Shown here: positions 16,130 to 24,779 of the stretch, piece after piece
Numbering within the stretch: the first letter of the stretch is position 1
How the letters are laid out: each line of letters begins with the position of its first letter
Assembly: GCA_963835735.1 (NCBI GenBank)
Contig: CAWIGP010000002.1
Coordinates: 496,001-560,000 of the forward strand
Direction of reading: 5' to 3'
DNA from: DASQMT01 sp963835735
GTDB lineage: Bacteria; Actinomycetota; Thermoleophilia; Solirubrobacterales; Solirubrobacteraceae
Length of the DNA: 64,000 nucleotides
Position numbers and translations under genes: made by a program
The notes under the pieces: generated by a model
Told to the model about the DNA's origin: nothing
Seen by the model: the letters and a program-made list of their open reading frames with translations, nothing else
Databases searched by the model: none

Positions 16130-16150
16130 CAATTTACATCTATCAATTGA
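16128..16150. promoter_or_regulatory. Candidate ArsR operator
   Basis: Two copies of ATCAATT 14 bp apart; the second forms the palindrome TCAATTGA. The site lies at the arsR start and between the divergent arsR and arsC genes. AT-rich repeats of this kind are typical ArsR/SmtB binding sites, and this is the only AT-rich patch nearby. Confidence 0.65.
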
Positions 16151-16214
16151 ACCGACGAGAGTCAATGGATAGGATCCGCGCGGGCCGACACCGCCGAGGA
16201 ACAGGAGCCGATCG

Positions 16215-16874
16215 ATGCCCGCCACGCTGCGCGAGCTCCACGTAGATCTCATCACCCGCGGTCACCTGGAGAAGGGACTCACTGGGCTGTGTTCCGAGTT
16301 CGAGGGCATCTTCTCGCCGCAGACCGTCGAGCGCTTCATGGCCGAGTCTTTGGAATCCCTGGGCGGGTCACGGATCAAGGACTTCGTCCCGCTGTTCGTG
16401 CACCGCTTCGCGCGCGAGCGACTGCGGGCGCTCGGCCAGGTCGAGGGCACGATCGCCAAGGACGTTCCCGAGGTCCTGTTCGTCTGCGTCCAGAACGCCG
16501 GCCGCAGCCAGATGGCCGCGGGGCTGCTCGACAAGCTCGCCGAAGGCCGCGTCCATGTCCGTTCGGCCGGGAGCGAGCCGGCCGACCAGATCAACCCGAA
16601 CGTCGTCACCGCGATGTCCGAGCTCGGCGTCGACATCAGCAAGGAGTTCCCGAAGCCGATGACCGACGAGGTCGTCCAGGCCGCCGACGCCGTGATCACG
16701 ATGGGCTGCGGCGACGCCTGCCCGATCTACCCCGGCAAGAAGTACGAGGACTGGACGGTCGACGACCCGGCCGACGCGGACCTCGAGGGCGTGCGGCGGA
16801 TCCGCGACGACATCGGCCGGCGGGTGATGCGACTGCTGGACGAGGTGGCGCCGCGAGACCCCACCACCGCTTGA
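16215..16874 (+). CDS. Arsenate reductase (LMW-phosphatase type) with N-terminal helical domain
   Basis: 219 residues. Residues 1-75 form a helical domain (LRELHVDLITRGHLEKGLTG, FMAESLESLG) found in front of some actinobacterial ArsC enzymes. The catalytic domain begins VLFVCVQNAGRSQMAAG, with nucleophile Cys91 and the following Arg and Ser. Cys165 and Cys169 in ITMGCGDACPIYPG are candidates for the resolving cysteines, and DWTVDDPADADL supplies the general-acid Asp. It reduces As(V) to As(III) with a thiol redox partner, producing the ArsM substrate. It is the first gene of a plus-strand pair and is followed by the FAD oxidoreductase with a 4-bp overlap. Confidence 0.88.
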   Translation: MPATLRELHVDLITRGHLEKGLTGLCSEFEGIFSPQTVERFMAESLESLGGSRIKDFVPLFVHRFARERLRALGQVEGTIAKDVPEVLFVCVQNAGRSQMAAGLLDKLAEGRVHVRSAGSEPADQINPNVVTAMSELGVDISKEFPKPMTDEVVQAADAVITMGCGDACPIYPGKKYEDWTVDDPADADLEGVRRIRDDIGRRVMRLLDEVAPRDPTTA

Positions 16875-18220
16875 CTCCGTTCAACGGGCGGCTGCTGATC
16901 GTCGGCGGCAGCGACGCCGGGATCGCCGCCGCGTTGAGGGCGCGCGAGCTGGCACCAACGGCGGAGGTCAGCGTGCTGCTCGCGGACGAGTTCCCGAACT
17001 TCTCGATCTGCGGGCTGCCCTACTGGCTCGGCGGCGAGGTGCGCGACTGGCGCGATCTGGCCCACCGCACGATCGCCGAGCTCGACGCGACCGGGCTTGG
17101 GCTGCGGCTGGCCACGCCGGTCGTCGCAGTCGACGCCGAGGCCAAGCAGGTCACGGCCCGCGTGTCCGGCGGCGAGACCGAGGCGATCCCGTACGACCGC
17201 TTGATCCTCGCCACGGGCGCGGACCCGGTCGTGCCGGGACTGCCCGGCGCCGGCCTGGCCGGCGTTCACCTGCTGCATCACATGGAGCAGGCGTTCGAGC
17301 TCGACGGTGCACTACGGAATCGCCGGGCCGAGTCCGCGCTGATCATCGGCGCCGGCTACATCGGCCTGGAGATGGCCGAGGCGCTCCGCCACCGCGGACT
17401 CGCGGTGACGATCGTCGAGCAGTTGCCGGAGGTGCTCCCGACCGTCGACGCGGAGCTCGGTGCGCTCGTACGGACCGAGCTCGCCCGCCACGAGGTCGAC
17501 GTCCACACAGGCGCGACAGTGACGGGGATCGAGCCCGACGGCGAGCGCCTCCGGGTCCGCAGCGACCGGGAATTCAGCGCCACGGTCGACGTCGTGCTCG
17601 TCTCGGTCGGCGTGCGGCCCAGCAGCGGCCTCGCCGCCGACGCGGGTGCCGAGCTGGGCGCGCGGGGCGCGGTCCGCGTCGACGAGGACATGAAGACCAC
17701 GCTGCCCGACGTGTGGGCGGCCGGCGACTGCGTCCACACCCACCATCGTCTCCTGCCCGAGCCGAGCTACCTGCCGCTCGGCACGACGGCGCACAAGCAG
17801 GGACGGGTGGCCGGGGAGAATGCCGCCGGCGGCCGGCGATCGTTCGCCGGCTCGCTCGGCACGCAGGTCGTCAAGGTCTTCGATCTGGCGATCGCCCGCA
17901 CCGGACTCCGCGACGACGAGGCACGCGACGCCGGCTTCGATCCGCGCACGGTGCCCAGCAGCGCGCCTGACCACAAGGCCTACTACCCCCCCGCGCACGA
18001 CCTGCGCATGCGCTGGACCGGGAATGCCGACACCGGGCGGCTGCTCGGGTGCCAGATCGCCGGTCACCGCGACGCGCAGGTCGCCAAGCGCATCGACACC
18101 GCGGCGACGGCCATCTTCGGCGCTCTGACGATCGACCAGATCAGCGACCTGGACCTGTCCTACAGCCCGCCGTTCGGGTCGCCGTGGGACGCGCTGCAGC
18201 TCGGGGCGCAGGCCTTCTAG
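16871..18220 (+). CDS. FAD/NAD(P)-dependent oxidoreductase, CoA-disulfide-reductase-like
   Basis: 449 residues from the TTG at 16871, which overlaps the arsC stop as TTGA; the longer frame upstream is the arsC shadow. The FAD site is LLIVGGSDAGIAAALRA. NFSICGLPYW places Cys47 where CoA-disulfide reductases and related enzymes have their redox Cys. LIIGAGYIGLEMAEAL binds NAD(P)H, and VWAAGDCVHT closes the FAD domain. The dimerisation domain follows (about 330-449). Coupling to arsC suggests a supply of reducing power or a role in organoarsenical or thiol chemistry; this is inference. Confidence 0.85.
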   Translation: MTPFNGRLLIVGGSDAGIAAALRARELAPTAEVSVLLADEFPNFSICGLPYWLGGEVRDWRDLAHRTIAELDATGLGLRLATPVVAVDAEAKQVTARVSGGETEAIPYDRLILATGADPVVPGLPGAGLAGVHLLHHMEQAFELDGALRNRRAESALIIGAGYIGLEMAEALRHRGLAVTIVEQLPEVLPTVDAELGALVRTELARHEVDVHTGATVTGIEPDGERLRVRSDREFSATVDVVLVSVGVRPSSGLAADAGAELGARGAVRVDEDMKTTLPDVWAAGDCVHTHHRLLPEPSYLPLGTTAHKQGRVAGENAAGGRRSFAGSLGTQVVKVFDLAIARTGLRDDEARDAGFDPRTVPSSAPDHKAYYPPAHDLRMRWTGNADTGRLLGCQIAGHRDAQVAKRIDTAATAIFGALTIDQISDLDLSYSPPFGSPWDALQLGAQAF

Positions 18221-18290
18221 GGGCGCGTTAGCCCGACGGCCGAGCGCGCTGCGCGGCAAGGCGAGGGTGCTGCGGTTCCGCGCGCGACCC

Positions 18291-18989
18291 TCAGCGGCAG
18301 CAGTCGTCGTCGCAGGCGAAGCCCACGCCGTCGAGCGGCGACGCGACACAGCAACCCACGCCGCGCCATGCTTCGAGCCCCTCCCTCACCGCGACCGCGG
18401 CGATCAGCAGGCCGACGAGCGGGTCCAGCCACCACGCGCCGGCGGCGGCGTTGCCGATCAGCCCGACGAGCAGCGCGCCGGCCAGATACGCGCACAGCAT
18501 GTTCTGCCGCCCCTCACCGGCGGTCGCCGCCGAGCCGATCTGGTCGGCCAGGCGCTGCTTGGCGATGCCGAGCAGCGGCATCAGGATCACCGACCCGATC
18601 GCCAGCCCGATCCCGACCCAGCTCACGTCCGCGCGCTCGCCCCCTGCGAGCGCGCCGACCGACTCGTACGCGACATACGGGGCGAGCAGGAAGAACTGGA
18701 TCGCGACGAGCTTCTGCGCGCGCTGCTCGGCCACCTGCGAGAACACCCGCTGACCGGTGAAGCGCCAGATGATGACGACGCTGGCGACGCCCTCTACGGC
18801 CGAGTCCAGGCCGAACCCGACCAGCGCGATCGAGCCGGCGACGATGCCCGCGGCGATCGCGACCACGCCCTCGACGGTCATCCACGCGAGCGAGAGCCAC
18901 GACAGCTGCTTCACGCGCCGCGCGAGCTCGGCGTAGCGATCGCGCGTGAGCGCGGCCGTGGGCAGCAGCGGCAGCTGCAGGTCGCTCAA
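18291..18989 (-). CDS. Cation transporter (CDF-superfamily-like)
   Basis: 232 residues from a TTG at 18989 that overlaps the regulator stop as TTGA. There are about six hydrophobic segments (WMTVEGVVAIAAGIVAGSIA, DSAVEGVASVVIIW, FFLLAPYVAYESVG, GIGLAIGSVILMPLLG, MLCAYLAGALLVGLIG, WWLDPLVGLLIAAVAV), with Asp and Glu residues at the usual transport-site helix. The C-terminus is Cys/Asp-rich (GCCVASPL, FACDDDCCR), a probable soft-metal-binding tail. Coupling to a CadC-like sensor points to Cd, Pb or Zn efflux. Confidence 0.85.
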   Translation of the reverse strand: MSDLQLPLLPTAALTRDRYAELARRVKQLSWLSLAWMTVEGVVAIAAGIVAGSIALVGFGLDSAVEGVASVVIIWRFTGQRVFSQVAEQRAQKLVAIQFFLLAPYVAYESVGALAGGERADVSWVGIGLAIGSVILMPLLGIAKQRLADQIGSAATAGEGRQNMLCAYLAGALLVGLIGNAAAGAWWLDPLVGLLIAAVAVREGLEAWRGVGCCVASPLDGVGFACDDDCCR

Positions 18990-19342
18990 GCCGGCGCCTC
19001 CTGCGCGCCGACCGCACCGAGCAGGAGCGCGCCGCGCTCGGTCAGCTCGTACATCACCATGCGGCCGTCGCGCTCCGAGCGCGCGAGCCCGGCCGCCTTG
19101 AGCAGCCGTAGGTGATGCGAGACGAGCTTCTCGTCGCGGCCGACGACCCAGCCGAGGTCGCACACGCACGCGCGCTCGCACGCGCGCAGCGCGAGTGCGA
19201 TCGCCAGCCGCGTCGGGTCGCCGAGCGCCTTGGCACCCGCCGCGAGCGTCTCGACGTCCGCGGCGGACGGCAACCGTCGCCGCGCTGCCTCCGCCTTCGG
19301 CAGATCCAGGCACAGCAGGTCGCACGTATCGGGAGCGGTCAT
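18986..19342 (-). CDS. ArsR/SmtB-family metal sensor, CadC-like
   Basis: 118 residues. Cys7 and Cys11 (DTCDLLCLD) plus Cys59 and Cys61 (ERACVCDLG) reproduce the four-Cys site of CadC-type Cd(II)/Pb(II) sensors (C7, C11, C58, C60 in the staphylococcal protein). The winged helix has KALGDPTRLAIALALRA and EKLVSHHLRLLKAAGLA. It should repress the operon with the cation transporter. The operator is proposed at 19363-19380, starting 21 bp upstream of the start codon. Confidence 0.9.
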   Translation of the reverse strand: MTAPDTCDLLCLDLPKAEAARRRLPSAADVETLAAGAKALGDPTRLAIALALRACERACVCDLGWVVGRDEKLVSHHLRLLKAAGLARSERDGRMVMYELTERGALLLGAVGAQEAPA

Positions 19343-19362
19343 TGCTGCGCGACGCTACCACG

Positions 19363-19380
19363 TTCGCACGGATGTGCGAA
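19363..19380. promoter_or_regulatory. Candidate CadC-type operator
   Basis: TTCGCAC and GTGCGAA form a perfect inverted repeat around GGAT, 21-38 bp upstream of the metal-sensor start. Position, symmetry and half-site length suit an ArsR/SmtB dimer. Confidence 0.65.
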
Positions 19381-19531
19381 TACAAGCCGTGAGCTCATTC
19401 TCAAGTCGAGCCTTAGTGTGGCGGGCACGGGGGTCTCACCGAGTTGTGCGGCTCAAGTCCCCAACGCACGCTGCCGAAACCCAGGGTGAGCCGACTCCGC
19501 CCTGCCTTGCGCGGGGCGCCCCTCATCCTCC

Positions 19532-22093
19532 GTGCATTCGTTCCCGTCCCGCATCCTCACCGTCGGCCTGGTCTGCGCCAGCCTGTACGCCGCCTTCCTC
19601 GGCGCCGGCGCCGTAGCGCAGGACGGGGAAAGCAGCGAGCCCACGGTCCCGGCCGAGACGACTGAGCAGCCGACAGTCGAGAGCTCGACGCCGACGCCCG
19701 AGGCGCCGCCGGTCGAGACCGTCGCTCCGCCCGTGGAGACCGCGACGCCGCCCGCCGAGCCGACCGCGGCGCCGACCGAGGTGCCGACGCAGGCACCCAC
19801 GCAGGTGCCGGCGGAGGCGCCCGCCCAGGCGGCGCCGACGCAGACCGCCGCGCCGGACGCCACCGAGCCCGCCCCCGCCGCCAAGCCGCGTCTGGGCGTC
19901 GACAAGACGAAGACCAAGCGCCTGCGCAAGCCGTCGAAGCCGAACCGCGCCGAGGGCACCGCCGGCAAGTGCCCGACCGACGGAAAGCTGATCGGGACCG
20001 TCGGAGGCTCAGCCTCAAGCTCTGGTCGAGGGTGCACCAAGGTCGAGCCGGAGAAGGATCAGCACGAGCCCGAGACGAGCAGCCCGCTCGGCGACGACAC
20101 TCCCGCCCCCACGGTCCGGCCCGACGGCGTCCCGACCCCGGCGAACCCGGATTACTCGCTCGCGACCCCCGGTCCCGCGGCGATCGGCGTGCCGAACTTC
20201 TTCATCGAGAAGTTCCGCATCCCGCCGTTCCTGCTCCCGATCTACCAGGCCGCCGGCATCCAGTACGGAATCCGCTGGGAGGTGCTCGCCGCGATCAACG
20301 AGATCGAGACCGACTACGGCCGCAACCTCAACATCTCCTCCGCCGGCGCGCTCGGCTGGATGCAGTTCATGCCGGCGACCTGGGACGCCTACGGCGTCGA
20401 TGCGAACGGCGACGGGCAGAAGGACCCGTTCAACCCGGTCGACGCGATCTTCGCCGCCGCCCGCTACCTGCGCGCCGCCGGCGCCGACCAGGACCTCTAC
20501 CGCGCGATCTTCGCCTACAACCACGCCGACTGGTACGTCGAGTCGGTGCTCATGCGGGCGCGCGTGATCGGCGGCCTGCCGTCCGATCTGGTGGGCTCGC
20601 TCACGGGCCTCACGCAGGGCCGCTTCCCGGTCCAGGCGAAGGCCTCCTACGCCGGCGGGGACGACGCACGCGCCCGCAGCGTGGAGCTGGGCGAGAACGC
20701 CGCCAACGTGGTCGAGTCCGACGGCACGCGCCGGACGATCCGCATCTTCAGCCGCAAGGGCGCGCCGGTCGTCGCGGTCAACGACGGCCGTATCACGCGG
20801 CTGGGCCGCTCGCGCAAGCTCGGCCGCTTCATCGAGCTGCAGGACTCCTACGGCAACACGTACCTGTACTCCGGGCTCGAGGACGTCGCGGACACCTATC
20901 CGTTCCCGAAGCAGCGCAAGGCGCGCAAGCGCGACCTGGCGCTGCCGGAGGCCGACGTCAGGCCGAAGCGCGCCGCGTCGCGCTCGACCAAGGCCGATCT
21001 CGCCCACGCCGAGCGCAAGCGGCGCGTCGCCCGTACGGTCAAGCCGGCGGCGAAGCGGCCGAAGCCGGTGGCAGCGCTGCCCGACCCGCTGCCGGCCAAG
21101 GAGCGCCTGTTCGCCAACCCCGCGCGCCCGCACGCGCAGGCCGCCGGCGGCGCCGACCAGCTCGCGACCGGCGTCAGCGACGAGGCGATGATGCTCGACG
21201 GCCGCCGCCTGGACCCGAAGGACTACGTCGCCAAGCCGCTGAAGAAGGGCGCCCGCATCGTCGGCGGCACGGTCCTCGGCCGGATCGGCAAGACGAGCTC
21301 CACACTCGCCCCGCACGTCCGCTTCGAGATCCGCCCGGCCGGCCGCGGCGCCCCGCGCATCGACCCCAAGCCGATCCTCGACGGCTGGAAGCTGCTCGAG
21401 TCGACCGCGATCTACCGCTCCAAGAAGCGCAACCCGTTCTTCGGCAGCGACGCCGAGACGCCGTCGATCGGGCAGATCATGCTGATGGGCAAGGACGCGC
21501 TCCAGCGCCATGTGCTGCGCAACCCGCACATCGACGTCTACGAGTGCGGCCGCCACGACATCGCGACCGGCCAGATCGACCGGCGCGTGCTCGCCACGCT
21601 CGAGTTCCTGGCCTCCTCGGGCCTGAAGCCGACCGTGACCTCGCTGCGCTGCGGCCACGGCGTCTACACGGCGTCGGGGAACGTCTCCGAGCACTCGACC
21701 GGCAGCGCGGTCGACATCGCGGCGATCAACGGCATCGTGATCACCCCGGCGACGCAGGGCAAGGGCTCGATCACCGACATCACGATCCAGCGCCTGCTGA
21801 CGCTCCAGGGCACGATGAAGCCGCACCAGATCATCTCGCTGATGTCGTTCGAGGGCACCGACAACACGTTCGCGATGGGCGATCACGACGACCACATCCA
21901 CGTCGGCTTCCGCCCGATGTACGGCGCCAACTCCAAGGCCGCGCGGCGCGTCGCGGCGGTACTCAAGCCGGATCAGTGGATCAAGCTGATCGACCGTATC
22001 TCGAGCATCGACAACCCCGAGGTGCGCGAGCAGCCGTCGCGCTTCTCGGTCGCGGTCACCAAGCGCGCCTCGAAGGCGCACCGCGGCGAGTAG
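19532..22093 (+). CDS. Secreted multi-domain peptidoglycan hydrolase
   Basis: 853 residues from a GTG with no ribosome binding site. Domains: signal peptide (1-27); a Pro/Thr/Glu-rich wall-spanning linker (30-110); a lytic transglycosylase domain (about 220-350) with AINEIETDYGRN (catalytic Glu near 257) and ALGWMQFMPATW; an M23/LysM-like beta domain split by a Lys/Arg-rich insert (about 390-620: APVVAVNDGRITRLG, GRFIELQDSYGNTYLYSG, then LAPHVRFEIRPAG), in which the metal-ligand His residues are not all evident; and a D-Ala-D-Ala-carboxypeptidase-like domain with VSEHSTGSAVDIA (about 718) and HDDHIHVGF (about 785). It probably cuts glycan and stem peptide during wall remodelling. The long antisense frames here are composition artefacts. 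Confidence 0.8.
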   Translation: MHSFPSRILTVGLVCASLYAAFLGAGAVAQDGESSEPTVPAETTEQPTVESSTPTPEAPPVETVAPPVETATPPAEPTAAPTEVPTQAPTQVPAEAPAQAAPTQTAAPDATEPAPAAKPRLGVDKTKTKRLRKPSKPNRAEGTAGKCPTDGKLIGTVGGSASSSGRGCTKVEPEKDQHEPETSSPLGDDTPAPTVRPDGVPTPANPDYSLATPGPAAIGVPNFFIEKFRIPPFLLPIYQAAGIQYGIRWEVLAAINEIETDYGRNLNISSAGALGWMQFMPATWDAYGVDANGDGQKDPFNPVDAIFAAARYLRAAGADQDLYRAIFAYNHADWYVESVLMRARVIGGLPSDLVGSLTGLTQGRFPVQAKASYAGGDDARARSVELGENAANVVESDGTRRTIRIFSRKGAPVVAVNDGRITRLGRSRKLGRFIELQDSYGNTYLYSGLEDVADTYPFPKQRKARKRDLALPEADVRPKRAASRSTKADLAHAERKRRVARTVKPAAKRPKPVAALPDPLPAKERLFANPARPHAQAAGGADQLATGVSDEAMMLDGRRLDPKDYVAKPLKKGARIVGGTVLGRIGKTSSTLAPHVRFEIRPAGRGAPRIDPKPILDGWKLLESTAIYRSKKRNPFFGSDAETPSIGQIMLMGKDALQRHVLRNPHIDVYECGRHDIATGQIDRRVLATLEFLASSGLKPTVTSLRCGHGVYTASGNVSEHSTGSAVDIAAINGIVITPATQGKGSITDITIQRLLTLQGTMKPHQIISLMSFEGTDNTFAMGDHDDHIHVGFRPMYGANSKAARRVAAVLKPDQWIKLIDRISSIDNPEVREQPSRFSVAVTKRASKAHRGE

Positions 22094-22096
22094 ACC

Positions 22097-22924
22097 TCAG
22101 TCCCGCGGCGCGGCGCGCTCGACCCAAGGGAGCGCGGCCGCGGCGGCCACCGCGAGCGCCATCCCGGCGGCGCCGAGCGCGAGCGCGCCCGGCACGAAAG
22201 CGGCGTGCTCGTCGACGTAGGCGAGCACGCGGGCGGGCCGCAGGAGCATCGCGGCGGCGACGAGCGCGCCGCCGGCGAGCGCGGCCACCGCGGCGGGCGC
22301 CAGCACCGTTTGCGCGCTCGGCTCGCGGTCCGCTCTGCGGCCGGCGGCGACGCTCACGCCCGCGACGCTCAGGGCCAGCCAGCCCGTGGCGATGCCGAAC
22401 GCGCCGAGCACGTCGCTCGGATAGTGCCAGCCGCCCAGGACCACGCCGTAGCCGACGGCAACCGCATAGCTTCCCCCGATCGCGGCGGCCAGCGGCCGCA
22501 GCCGCGCCGGTGCGACGACGACGAGGCAGAGCGCGAGCGTCATCGCAGCGGTGGTGTGCCCGCTGGGCCAGGCCGGCTCGGTCTCGCCCGGGCGCGTCGC
22601 CGTCAGGTGCTTGAGCAGCTGCGTGGTGACGTTGGCGCCGGCGAGCACGACGGCGACGACGACCGCGTGTCGCAGCCGGCGGCGGGCCAGCGCGAACGAC
22701 ACGAGCGCGAGCGACAGCAGCGCGAACGGAACCGGACCCGCCAGGTCCGCGGCGGCGACCCCCAGCGGCCCGAGGCGCGAGTCCTGCAGGCCCGTGAAGC
22801 CGCCCCGCACCGCCGCGTCGAGCCGGGCGCCGTCAGCGGTGTGGAACGCGGCGAACCACACGATCGTCGTGGCGAACGCGCAGCCCAGCGCCACTGCGAG
22901 CGGGAGGAACGGGCGACGGACCAT
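22097..22924 (-). CDS. PAP2-family phosphatase, membrane
   Basis: About 275 residues with hydrophobic helices throughout. The acid-phosphatase motifs are in order: KHLTATRPG (motif 1), PSGHTTAAM (motif 2) and LGGWHYPSDVLGA (motif 3, catalytic His and Asp). Members dephosphorylate lipid phosphates such as undecaprenyl diphosphate or phosphatidate on the outer face. The ATG at 22924 is used; a GTG is directly upstream. It converges on the wall hydrolase with 3 bp between stops, which fits a cell-envelope context. Confidence 0.88.
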   Translation of the reverse strand: MVRRPFLPLAVALGCAFATTIVWFAAFHTADGARLDAAVRGGFTGLQDSRLGPLGVAAADLAGPVPFALLSLALVSFALARRRLRHAVVVAVVLAGANVTTQLLKHLTATRPGETEPAWPSGHTTAAMTLALCLVVVAPARLRPLAAAIGGSYAVAVGYGVVLGGWHYPSDVLGAFGIATGWLALSVAGVSVAAGRRADREPSAQTVLAPAAVAALAGGALVAAAMLLRPARVLAYVDEHAAFVPGALALGAAGMALAVAAAAALPWVERAAPRD

Positions 22925-22972
22925 CACTCCAGGCTATCCACGCGCGAGGCCGCGACCGGAGATGATGTCCTC

Positions 22973-24343
22973 ATGCTCTTCCGCCAGCTCATCCACGACG
23001 ACCTCGGCTGCGCCTCGTATCTGATCGGCGACGCGGACGACGGCGTCGCCGCGGTGGTCGACCCCAGGCTGGACATCGACGAGTACCTGCGGCTGGCCCG
23101 CTACACGAGCGTGCGGATCGAGCACATCCTCGAGACCCACAACCACGCCGACCACGTGTCGGGGCACGGCCGGCTGGCGGCGGCGACCGGCGCGACGATC
23201 CACATCCACCGCGAGGCGGCCCCCGAGTACGACCACCAACCGTTCGACGACGGCTGGGAGCTCCGGCTGGGCGCGCTCGCGGTACGCGCGCTGCACACGC
23301 CGGGGCACCGCCCCGAGCACACCGCGTTCGCGCTGGCCGATACCGCGCGCAGCGAGCAGCCGTGGGCGGTCCTGACCGGCGACTCGCTGTTCGTCGGCGA
23401 CATCGCCCGGCCCGACCTTGCCGTCGACAAGCGTGACGGCGCCCGCGGCATCTTCCGCTCGCTCCACTCCCGCCTGCTCACGCTGCCCGACGCGTGCGAG
23501 GTCTGGCCCGGACACCTCGGCGGCTCGCTCTGCGGCGGCCCGGGGATGGACATGAAGGTGTCGTCCACGATCGGCTTCGAGCGCGCGGGCCAGCCGCTCC
23601 TGCGCGAGCGCGACGAGGACGCGTTCGTGCGCATCGCGCTGGCGACGCTGGGGCCGCAGCCGCCGAACTTCCGCAACATCGTCGCGCTCAACCGCGGCCC
23701 GCTCGCGAAGGAGGGCGTCGACGCCCATCCGCTCACCCCGCGTCAGGTCGAGCAGGCGCACCGCGAGGGCGCGCTGGTCGTCGATGTGCGCACCGAGCTG
23801 CAGTTCGACGAGGCGCACATCCCCGGCGCGGTCTGCATCACCGCGCGCCGCGCCGGCTTCGGCTCCAAGCTCGCCTGGATCGCCGAGCCCGACCAGCCGC
23901 TCGTGCTGGTCGGGCGCGACAACGACGACGCGCTGGAGGCGGCAGGGCTGGCGGCCGCGGTCGGGCTGGCGACGATCGCCGGCTTCCTCGCCGGCGGCAT
24001 GACGTCCTGGCGCGAGGAGCGCTTCCCGGTCGAGGCGGTCGCGCGCATGACCGTGCCCGAGCTGCACGCGCGCCGGGACGAGGTCCAGCTGCTCGACGTG
24101 CGCGAGCGCAGCGAGTGGGAGGAGCGCCGGATCGCCGGCTCGATCCACGTCCCCTACCACGACATCCGCGGGCTGCCGGACGGACTCGATCCCGCGCGCC
24201 CGATCGCAGCGATCTGCAGCTCCGGCCAGCGCGCCGCGGTCGCCGCCAGCCTGCTCAAGCGTCACGGAGCCGCGGACGTGATCCACGTCGTCGAGGGCGG
24301 CGTGGGGACGTGGGAGCGGTCAGGCTGGCCGGTGGAGCGCTGA
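22973..24343 (+). CDS. MBL-fold hydrolase with two rhodanese domains (persulfide-dioxygenase-like)
   Basis: 456 residues. The metallo-beta-lactamase domain (1-240) has HNHADH (His56, His58, Asp60, His61), TPGHRPEHTAF and TGDSLFVGDIARPD, as in ETHE1-type persulfide dioxygenases. Rhodanese domain 1 (about 260-350) has VVDVRTELQFDEAHIPGA but no catalytic Cys (LVGRDNDDA). Domain 2 (about 365-456) has LLDVRERSEWEERRIAGS and an active-site Cys in AICSSGQRAAVA. It probably oxidises or transfers sulfane sulfur, with the Cys-less domain acting structurally. Confidence 0.88.
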   Translation: MLFRQLIHDDLGCASYLIGDADDGVAAVVDPRLDIDEYLRLARYTSVRIEHILETHNHADHVSGHGRLAAATGATIHIHREAAPEYDHQPFDDGWELRLGALAVRALHTPGHRPEHTAFALADTARSEQPWAVLTGDSLFVGDIARPDLAVDKRDGARGIFRSLHSRLLTLPDACEVWPGHLGGSLCGGPGMDMKVSSTIGFERAGQPLLRERDEDAFVRIALATLGPQPPNFRNIVALNRGPLAKEGVDAHPLTPRQVEQAHREGALVVDVRTELQFDEAHIPGAVCITARRAGFGSKLAWIAEPDQPLVLVGRDNDDALEAAGLAAAVGLATIAGFLAGGMTSWREERFPVEAVARMTVPELHARRDEVQLLDVRERSEWEERRIAGSIHVPYHDIRGLPDGLDPARPIAAICSSGQRAAVAASLLKRHGAADVIHVVEGGVGTWERSGWPVER

Positions 24344-24351
24344 CGGCCGGC

Positions 24352-24726
24352 TCAGCGCGTCCGCAGCTTGCGCGTCCGCCCGCGCTCCTCCTGCTTCTCC
24401 ACGACGTTCTGGATCAGCTTGAGGATCTCGGGCGGACCGCTCGCCTTCACCGTGCCCGACTCGAACGCCTCGCGCCAGTTGCGCACCTTGCCGTCGCGGG
24501 CGAGCTCGTTGAAATGCGAGCGCGGGACCGACAGGCGCACCTTCGCGTCGGACGCGATGTCGCGCGTGACCTTGGGCCCGGGCACCTCGACGCGGAACAG
24601 CTGGATGTCGCCGCGCCCGCGCAGCTCGAGCTCGACCACCAGCTTGAGCTGCTGGAGCGCCGGGACCTCCTGCTGGAAGTTCCGGATGCTCTCCTCGATC
24701 AGCGTCTTGGTCTCTGCAGTCGACAT
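24352..24726 (-). CDS. SCP2-like sterol-carrier-fold protein, hypothetical
   Basis: 124 residues. The pattern resembles small SCP2-like proteins: an amphipathic N-terminal helix (TLIEESIRNFQQEVPALQQL), beta strands (LVVELELRGRGDIQLFRVEV), VRLSVPRSHFNELA, and the late block WREAFESGTVKASGPPEILK. It has no signal peptide. SCP2-like domains bind hydrophobic ligands; a role here would be inference. It lies between the MBL-rhodanese and enoyl-CoA hydratase genes on the opposite strand. Confidence 0.6.
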   Translation of the reverse strand: MSTAETKTLIEESIRNFQQEVPALQQLKLVVELELRGRGDIQLFRVEVPGPKVTRDIASDAKVRLSVPRSHFNELARDGKVRNWREAFESGTVKASGPPEILKLIQNVVEKQEERGRTRKLRTR

Positions 24727-24779
24727 CGCGATGCGGCATCCTATCCCCAGCCGTTCGCGATGCTGTAGGACTTCCGGGC

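Noticed and set aside
16371..18220. Long plus-strand frame starting at 16289 as one 643-residue protein
   Set aside because: Its first 190 codons are Arg-rich shadow of arsC; the real flavoprotein begins at the TTG at 16871.
19400..19531. Possible cyclic-di-AMP (ydaO-type) riboswitch before the wall hydrolase
   Set aside because: GCCGAAACCC and GGGTGAGCC resemble parts of that motif and the gene class is right, but only about 55 bases follow the first block and the remaining conserved blocks are absent. A covariance-model search would decide.
20015..22081. Long antisense frame over the wall hydrolase (688 codons)
   Set aside because: Composition is Arg/Asp/Val/Ala-rich without motifs; it mirrors the third-position bias of the real gene.
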